Assembly: GCA_039636795.1 (NCBI GenBank)
Contig: CP143430.1
Location: forward strand, 1 to 64,000
Direction of reading: 5' to 3'
Source of the DNA: Micrococcaceae bacterium Sec5.1
GTDB lineage: Bacteria; Actinomycetota; Actinomycetes; Actinomycetales; Micrococcaceae
DNA length: 64,000 nucleotides
Shown here: positions 59,155-64,000 of the stretch, piece by piece
How positions within the stretch are numbered: position 1 is the first letter of the stretch
Layout of the letters: every line of letters begins with the position of its first letter
Translations under genes and position numbers: made by a program
Notes under the pieces: generated by a model
The model's database searches: none
What the model was told of the DNA's origin: nothing
Seen by the model: only the letters and a program-made list of their open reading frames with translations

Positions 59155-59952
59155 ATGGGCTACGCTTCGGATGTGACGCTGCCATATTTCCTCCGCAAGG
59201 ACGGCACTGTGGGCCCACTGGCGTTGGCTCATCGCGGATTCTCCATGAATGGCTTGGAGAACTCCATGGTTGCTTTCCGTGCCGCCATTGAGCTGGGCAC
59301 CCTGCACCTTGAAACGGACGTTCACACCACCTCAGATGGCGTCCTGCTCGTTTTCCACGACTCTTCCTTGGAGCGGGTCACGGATTCCTCCGGGAGGATC
59401 GCTGAACTAGAGGCAGCCGAGGTAGCTAAGGCCCGCATCGGCGGAGTGGAACCAGTGCCGACTTTCGACGAACTTGTGGCAGCTTTCCCCGATGCCAGGC
59501 TGAACCTGGACGTGAAGGACTGGAATTCCGTAAAACCGATGGCCGAGGCTATCGAGAAGCACGGCATCCATCGCCGGGTGTTGGTTACGAGTTTCTCTGA
59601 CCGGCGTCGTCGTGCTGTCTTGAAACTCCTCAGCCAGCGTACGGCTTCTTCGGCTGGCAGCACCCTGACAGCGCTTTTCGTACTTCTTGGACCCGTGCTG
59701 CCGGCGGGCTTGGCCCGCAAGGTGCTGAGCGGCGTCGATGCTTTCCAAGTGCCGGCCCGCTACGGTCGATTCCCCGTGGTGACTCCGCGTTTTGTTCGTC
59801 GTGCCCATCGCTTGGGCATCCAAGTTCACGTCTGGACTATCAACGAGCCCGCTGAAATGGTGCGTCTATTGGACCTGGGCGTGGACGGCATTGTGTCCGA
59901 CCGGCTGGACCTGCTGAAGGACGTCCTGGTGCGCCGCGGGCAGTGGGTCTAG
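59155..59952 (+). CDS. Glycerophosphodiester phosphodiesterase
   Basis: Hydrolyses glycerophosphodiesters to glycerol 3-phosphate. 265 residues from ATG 59155; GTG 59173 is another candidate. GDPD motifs LAHRGFSMNGLENSM, LETDVHTTSDGVLLVFHD, FDELVAAFPDARLNLDVK and VHVWTINEPAEM. No signal peptide, so cytoplasmic type. Confidence 0.9.
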   Translation: MGYASDVTLPYFLRKDGTVGPLALAHRGFSMNGLENSMVAFRAAIELGTLHLETDVHTTSDGVLLVFHDSSLERVTDSSGRIAELEAAEVAKARIGGVEPVPTFDELVAAFPDARLNLDVKDWNSVKPMAEAIEKHGIHRRVLVTSFSDRRRRAVLKLLSQRTASSAGSTLTALFVLLGPVLPAGLARKVLSGVDAFQVPARYGRFPVVTPRFVRRAHRLGIQVHVWTINEPAEMVRLLDLGVDGIVSDRLDLLKDVLVRRGQWV

Positions 59953-59961
59953 CCCCATTTT

Positions 59962-60034
59962 GTTCCCACCGAGATGGCATTTAATACCGATTCCGCTTCG
60001 GAACATGGGGTTCAAATGCCATCTCGGTGGGAAC
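59962..60034. repeat. REP-like intergenic palindrome, copy B
   Basis: Perfect 21-nt arms (59962-59982, 60014-60034) with CCGAGATGGCATTTAA, almost the same core as copy A at 39581-39643, and a smaller hairpin TTCCG-CTT-CGGAA in the centre. Confidence 0.8.
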
Positions 60035-60151
60035 TTACTCAGTACCCTTTCTATTTTGGGTAGGCTCGGATTAGGGTCGAAGTATCCGTACTCTTCGTTG
60101 GCACATGGCTCGCCAACCACGTGCCGGCATCGGAAGGAAGGAAAATCTGAC

Positions 60152-60430
60152 ATGGCTTCGGAATCTCACACCACCACGGATCACGACGAGATTCGCAAGT
60201 GGGTTGAAAGCAACGACGGTAAACCGGCCAGCGTCAAAAAGACCGGCGACAAGAACGACGTGGGTATCCTGCGTATCGATTTCCCCGGCGGAGCTGGCGA
60301 AGATTCGCTGGAACACATCAGTTGGGACGAATGGTTCGACAAGTTCGAGGAGAGCAAGCTGGCTTTCCTCTACCAAGCAAAAAAGGCCAGCGGCGAGGAC
60401 AGCACCTTCTTTAAGTTGGTGAGCCGTTAG
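60152..60430 (+). CDS. Conserved small protein (often misnamed glucan-branching enzyme)
   Basis: 92 residues from ATG 60152 (AAGGAAGGAAA upstream). TTDHDEIRKWVESNDGKPA, LRIDFPGGAGEDSLEHISW and FLYQAKKASGEDSTF match a small actinobacterial family annotated as branching enzyme without evidence. Real function unknown. Confidence 0.75.
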   Translation: MASESHTTTDHDEIRKWVESNDGKPASVKKTGDKNDVGILRIDFPGGAGEDSLEHISWDEWFDKFEESKLAFLYQAKKASGEDSTFFKLVSR

Positions 60431-60474
60431 TCGCGACCAGAACGTAAGTCGAGTACATCGGAAGGATGATTACC

Positions 60475-60708
60475 GTGGCTGAGCGAGGAAACTCAAAGCA
60501 CGGATCGCATCTGGATGACCAGATGCAGCACGAAACCGAGGGAATGATCAGGGGGAACAAGCCAACCCATGTGGAAGAGGGTCGGGAGACCGAGCCCTTC
60601 CCTGATGAAACAGATGCGCGAGAAGTCCGGGAGGCCTTAAACCCAAATACCGCTTCCGGCACCGCTGCCGACGCCGCGGCGGAGGAGGGGGGAGGGTCCA
60701 GTGAGTGA
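60475..60708 (+). CDS. Small hydrophilic protein resembling the N-terminus of DUF2795 proteins
   Basis: 77 residues from GTG 60475 (GGAAGG nearby); ATG 60466 is an alternative. AERGNSKHGSHLDDQM and ETEGMIRGNKPTH resemble the start of DUF2795 proteins, but the DUF2795 domain itself is absent. It overlaps the next gene by 8 bp, so the two are coupled. Function unknown. Confidence 0.65.
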   Translation: MAERGNSKHGSHLDDQMQHETEGMIRGNKPTHVEEGRETEPFPDETDAREVREALNPNTASGTAADAAAEEGGGSSE

Positions 60709-61840
60709 AGCACTGAAAAAGTACGCGGATCTTTACCGGCAGCCTGGACCATGGTGCTTGGCCTACCTCGAGGCGAGTACCGGAACAGTGGACAGCCTGG
60801 AAGCCGCGGACGTCCAACCCGACAATGTGCGGGATGCGTTGGCGGGTCAGGGAGCGTCCAAGGAAGATCTGGCCGCCATGGAATCCGCCATCCAACCCGC
60901 CGAGGGACTGCCCGCCCCGGTTAGCCGCTTTGTGTTGGTGCGGGATGGGCAGGTGATGGTTAACGAGCTGTTGCCCGGGCCACTCTCGGGGCCCGAAAGA
61001 ATTTCCATGGACTCCATTCCCGACCTGCTGCCTTTGATGAAGCACCAGCCGGACGAGTTCCCATATGTCGTGGCGGAAGTCAGCCGCGATGAGGGCGAAA
61101 TCCGACTGCATCGGGCCGGCAGGCCGACTGTTGAGGAGAGCCAGCACGTCCAGGGCTCGGACGAGAATCTCAAAAAAGTTCCCAGCGGCGGTTGGTCACA
61201 GGGCCGGTATCAACATCACACTGAGGAGATTTGGCGGCGCAATGCCGATCAGGTGGTGAATGAAATCGACAAGGTTGTGAGGGAAAAACGAGCCCGCCTG
61301 CTGGTCCTTGCCGGTGACATCAGGGCGCGGCAACTCGTTGCCGATCAACTGTCCGAGGCGAGCAAGGCCATCCTGCGCATGGTGGATGCCCATACCCTGG
61401 CCCCTGGTTCCGACCGTCAAAAGTTCGACGACGAGGTTAATTCCTTGGTTGCCCAGCAGTGGGCAGAGGAACAACAGCAGCTGATGGAGCGCTTGGCCGA
61501 GCAGGAAGGGCAGGCCAACCCCGAGTCGGCTACTGGAAACGGGGCTGTGGTTCACGCCCTCCAGCAAGCCCAGGTGGATGTGCTGATCCTCGATGATCAA
61601 GCGCTCTCCGAACACACCCTGCTTGCGCTGGGTGCTGAACCGTGGATCGCCAGCTCTGAGGACGAAGCGTTGGGAGCTGAAGTTCTAGGAAAGGTCCCTG
61701 CACCCGCGGCTATGGTGCGTGCTGCGGCTCTAACGGATGCCCGCGTTCAGCTGGTCCCCTCCGCTGCCTTGCCTGACGGCGTCCATGTGGCAGCCCTGCT
61801 CCGGTGGCCCACTGGACCGGAACGGCCGGGAGCGGCGTAA
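60701..61840 (+). CDS. baeRF / Vms1-like (Balon-like, Rv2629-type) protein
   Basis: 379 residues resembling bacterial archaeo-eukaryotic release factor-like proteins (mycobacterial Rv2629 family), members of which include the ribosome hibernation factor Balon. Visible features: N-terminal domain, a central helical part ARLLVLAGDIRARQLVADQL and a C-terminal eL30-like part (VDVLILDDQALSEHTL). Assignment rests on recalled family similarity. ATG at 60701 inside the upstream gene end. A role at stressed ribosomes is inference. Confidence 0.7.
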   Translation: MSEALKKYADLYRQPGPWCLAYLEASTGTVDSLEAADVQPDNVRDALAGQGASKEDLAAMESAIQPAEGLPAPVSRFVLVRDGQVMVNELLPGPLSGPERISMDSIPDLLPLMKHQPDEFPYVVAEVSRDEGEIRLHRAGRPTVEESQHVQGSDENLKKVPSGGWSQGRYQHHTEEIWRRNADQVVNEIDKVVREKRARLLVLAGDIRARQLVADQLSEASKAILRMVDAHTLAPGSDRQKFDDEVNSLVAQQWAEEQQQLMERLAEQEGQANPESATGNGAVVHALQQAQVDVLILDDQALSEHTLLALGAEPWIASSEDEALGAEVLGKVPAPAAMVRAAALTDARVQLVPSAALPDGVHVAALLRWPTGPERPGAA

Positions 61841-61853
61841 TCCATTCCACAAG

Positions 61854-61882
61854 AAAGGCCAGGGCGCTGCGCCTTGGCCTTT
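61854..61882. terminator. Terminator between baeRF-like and GH2 genes
   Basis: AAAGGCCAGGGCGC pairs with GCGCCTTGGCCTTT (one G-U), tight centre, followed by CCTTT. It lies between convergent genes and can serve both. Confidence 0.75.
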
Positions 61883-61900
61883 CCTTTGGGCGATTCTTTT

Positions 61901-63748
61901 CTATTCGTTGTGGGCTTCGATGGCTGCCTTACGGACCTGGCAAGCGCGGATCCGGTCGAGATCGAACTTGTCCCTGCGATCGAAAGTGAAGATGCCGTTC
62001 TTTTCCTGGAAGACGTCCGTCAGCTGCGTATAGCAGTAACCGAACATGTCCGGGTTATCCAGGAGCACGCCACATAGTGCGTCGAAGCGAGCATAGAACT
62101 CCTCCTCGGTGCTGACGCGCTGCCCGTAACCCCACGACGTCGATACATCAGTTCCGAGGCCCGCTTCTGCTGACGCTTGGCGCGCCTCCGTTTCGTTCCA
62201 CCAAATGCCGCCGAATTCGGACACGAAATACGGCTGGCCGGCGTAAGGAACGGAGTATTCCTCACCCTGCGGGTTCAGGTTTACAAAGGGCTTCCCGTCC
62301 GAAAGGCCCTGCTGCTCGATCCGGAACTTCTCCGGATTCTGCTCGTAGGAATGGGAATCGTAAATGTCTGTTTCGCGGATGCGGTGGGAGTACCCCGATG
62401 CATCGATGACAGGTCGGGTGGGGTCGGCCAGTTTGGTGGCAAGGAACATGGCCTGCGTGACGTCATCCAATACCGTCAGTCGATCGTGCAGGACCTGGTG
62501 TGTTTCGTTCAGCGGGCACCATCCGATGATCGAGGGATGGTTGAAGTCGCGCTGCAACACCTCAAGCCATTGGGCTATGAAACTCGCTGTCGGCTTCTGG
62601 TTGTGGCCAACGGTTCCTCCTCCGGACACGCCCCAGTCGCCGAACTCGCCCCAGACCAAGTAGCCGAGTCTGTCTGCGTGATAGAGAAAACGCTCTTCGA
62701 AGACTTTTTGGTGGAGTCGTGCACCGTTGAATCCTGCCGCCATGGCCAGCTCGATGTCCTTGACCAACGCAGCGTCATCCGGCGAGGTCATCAGCGACTC
62801 CGGCCAATAGCCCTGATCAAGAACGAGCCTCTGGAACACTGCTTTGCCATTGAGGCGGACCACCTTGCCGTCCAAGGCAACGGAGCGAACGGCTGCGTAG
62901 CTGCTCACGTGGTCAACCACAGTCCCCGCAGCGTCCCGCAAGGTCAGCTCAAGGTCATAAAGGAAGGGATCCTCAATGCACCAAGGGCGCAGGGATTCAG
63001 CGGGAATGGTCAGCCGCAATGTTGGCGTGAGGTCCAAGTCGGCTTTGGCCGTGGCTTCCACCCTCACATCGCCCTTATCGCTGAGGACAGCGGTCACCGT
63101 GTGCCCCGTGCGGTTCTGGCTGATCGGAACTTCAATCGTGATGCTTGAGTCGGCCAGGTTGGGAGTCATTCGGAGGCGTTTGATGTGGACCTCGGGGACT
63201 GCCTCCATCCAAACCGTCTGCCAAATTCCAGTGGTGCGGGTGTACTGGCAATGAGTGTTGTTGTACCAGGTTGCCTGCTTGCCCCGGGCCTGCATTTCGT
63301 GCCGTGAATCGCGGGCCCGGACAACGATGACCGCTTCCGTGCCGGGCTCGGCCACTCCGCCAAGATCGGCGGTGAAGGGGGAGAAACCACCCCTGTGGCG
63401 GGCCACTTCAATGCCGTTGACCCAGACAGTCGCGTCGTGATCCACGGCGCCGAAGTGCAGGATGACGTTCTGGTCGGCCCACTCGTGGGGAATGGTCACC
63501 GTACGTCGGTACCAAACAGCTTCCATGAAATCCACGTGCTCAATTCCGGAAAGGGACGATTCCGGGGCGAACGGCACCAGAATCTCACCGGTGAGCTCGC
63601 GCTTGGCGAGTCCGCGCTCCAAACCTGAGTCGCCGGCGTCGATCTCAAAACCCCAGATTCCGTTGAGGTTCATCCAGTTGTCGCGGACAAGTTGTGGACG
63701 GGGATGCTCGGGCTTGGGAAGTGCCGGCATCATGTTGGGCTCTGTCAA
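61901..63748 (-). CDS. Glycoside hydrolase family 2 (beta-galactosidase/glucuronidase-like)
   Basis: 615 residues from TTG 63748, chosen for GAAGGAG upstream. N-terminal sugar-binding beta domain (LNGIWGFEIDAGD, ATVWVNGIEVARHRGGFSPF), immunoglobulin-like middle and TIM barrel with acid/base Glu in IIGWCPLNETH and nucleophile Glu in YFVSEFGG. No signal peptide. Sugar specificity undetermined. Confidence 0.85.
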   Translation of the reverse strand: MTEPNMMPALPKPEHPRPQLVRDNWMNLNGIWGFEIDAGDSGLERGLAKRELTGEILVPFAPESSLSGIEHVDFMEAVWYRRTVTIPHEWADQNVILHFGAVDHDATVWVNGIEVARHRGGFSPFTADLGGVAEPGTEAVIVVRARDSRHEMQARGKQATWYNNTHCQYTRTTGIWQTVWMEAVPEVHIKRLRMTPNLADSSITIEVPISQNRTGHTVTAVLSDKGDVRVEATAKADLDLTPTLRLTIPAESLRPWCIEDPFLYDLELTLRDAAGTVVDHVSSYAAVRSVALDGKVVRLNGKAVFQRLVLDQGYWPESLMTSPDDAALVKDIELAMAAGFNGARLHQKVFEERFLYHADRLGYLVWGEFGDWGVSGGGTVGHNQKPTASFIAQWLEVLQRDFNHPSIIGWCPLNETHQVLHDRLTVLDDVTQAMFLATKLADPTRPVIDASGYSHRIRETDIYDSHSYEQNPEKFRIEQQGLSDGKPFVNLNPQGEEYSVPYAGQPYFVSEFGGIWWNETEARQASAEAGLGTDVSTSWGYGQRVSTEEEFYARFDALCGVLLDNPDMFGYCYTQLTDVFQEKNGIFTFDRRDKFDLDRIRACQVRKAAIEAHNE

Positions 63749-63936
63749 AGCATCTCCTTCGGAAGGGGAAGGGTTCAATTTCCAGTCAAGCGCATCGCCG
63801 GAAAATGTGCATCTACCGGCCCGCCTGCTCGGCGCACGGCACTAAATTGTCTGTGTCCGCATTGTCTGTGGTCGCCGCATCGGAATCGTGACGTGAGATG
63901 GTGTTTGTACACCAGCCGCTGCGCGAGGAGATTGAC

Positions 63937-64000
63937 GTGACGAGTTTCCGCTTGGCCATCATTGATGATTACCAGCAGGTCGCCAGCGACTACGCCCCTT
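63937..64000 (+). CDS. D-2-hydroxyacid dehydrogenase-like, N-terminal fragment
   Basis: Runs off the window. GTG 63937 with GAGGAG gives 21 residues ending at the edge (start MTSFRLAIIDDYQQVA), like the N-terminus of D-2-hydroxyacid dehydrogenases. The 188-bp gap to the divergent GH2 gene has no other clear feature. Confidence 0.5.
   Translation, partial: MTSFRLAIIDDYQQVASDYAP

Overview
The window reads as the replication-origin end of a high-GC actinobacterial chromosome, most likely an Arthrobacter/Paenarthrobacter-type member of the Micrococcaceae. The basis is gene order and protein similarity recalled from family knowledge, not a database search: dnaA-dnaN-gnd-recF-DUF721-gyrB-gyrA-DUF3566-tRNA-Ile-DLW39-tRNA-Ala, then ppiA-rhomboid-crgA-sortase-pabA/trpG facing the pknB-pknA-pbpA-rodA-pstP-fhaB-fhaA operon, plus a putrescine oxidase very like the Kocuria/Arthrobacter enzymes. 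Base 1 is the first base of dnaA.

Region 1 (1-12.2 kb) is the replication and topology block, with oriC-like sequence between dnaA and dnaN, a gyrB leader carrying two strong hairpins, two tRNAs and a 39-codon DLW-39 gene. Region 2 (12.2-17.3 kb) is accessory envelope-type content: a membrane-anchored GH84 hexosaminidase, an EamA transporter, a family 2 glycosyltransferase and a repeat-rich membrane protein. Region 3 (17.4-25.3 kb) is the conserved ppiA-rhomboid...crgA-sortase-trpG block, interrupted by about 4.4 kb. The interruption holds a decayed GyrI-like gene, a 740-bp gene-free tract packed with DnaA boxes, tag, and a translationally coupled alkylation-repair operon (ogt, ECF-type sigma factor, a second and N-terminally extended ogt, alkB). 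Region 4 (25.3-34.9 kb) is the Ser/Thr kinase, elongation and division operon. Region 5 (35.3-53.6 kb) is catabolic and transport content with local regulators and visible palindromic operators: galactarate/talarate dehydratase with a GntR/FadR regulator, TetR with putrescine oxidase, GntR with a 5-oxoprolinase cluster (pxpA, MFS, fused pxpBC, biotin carboxylase-BCCP), alditol oxidase, a bile-acid/sodium-symporter-type transporter, SulP and a RelA/SpoT-type synthetase. Region 6 (53.7-64.0 kb) is mixed metabolic genes, one frameshifted membrane methyltransferase-like gene, a baeRF/Balon-like gene with small upstream genes, a GH2 glycosidase and the start of a 2-hydroxyacid dehydrogenase.

No rRNA operon, insertion sequence, prophage or CRISPR array was seen. 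The items most worth follow-up are the second DnaA-box cluster at 19.3-20.0 kb, the sigma-factor-containing alkylation operon, the urea-carboxylase-like set of domains in the 5-oxoprolinase cluster, and dispersed long intergenic palindromes.
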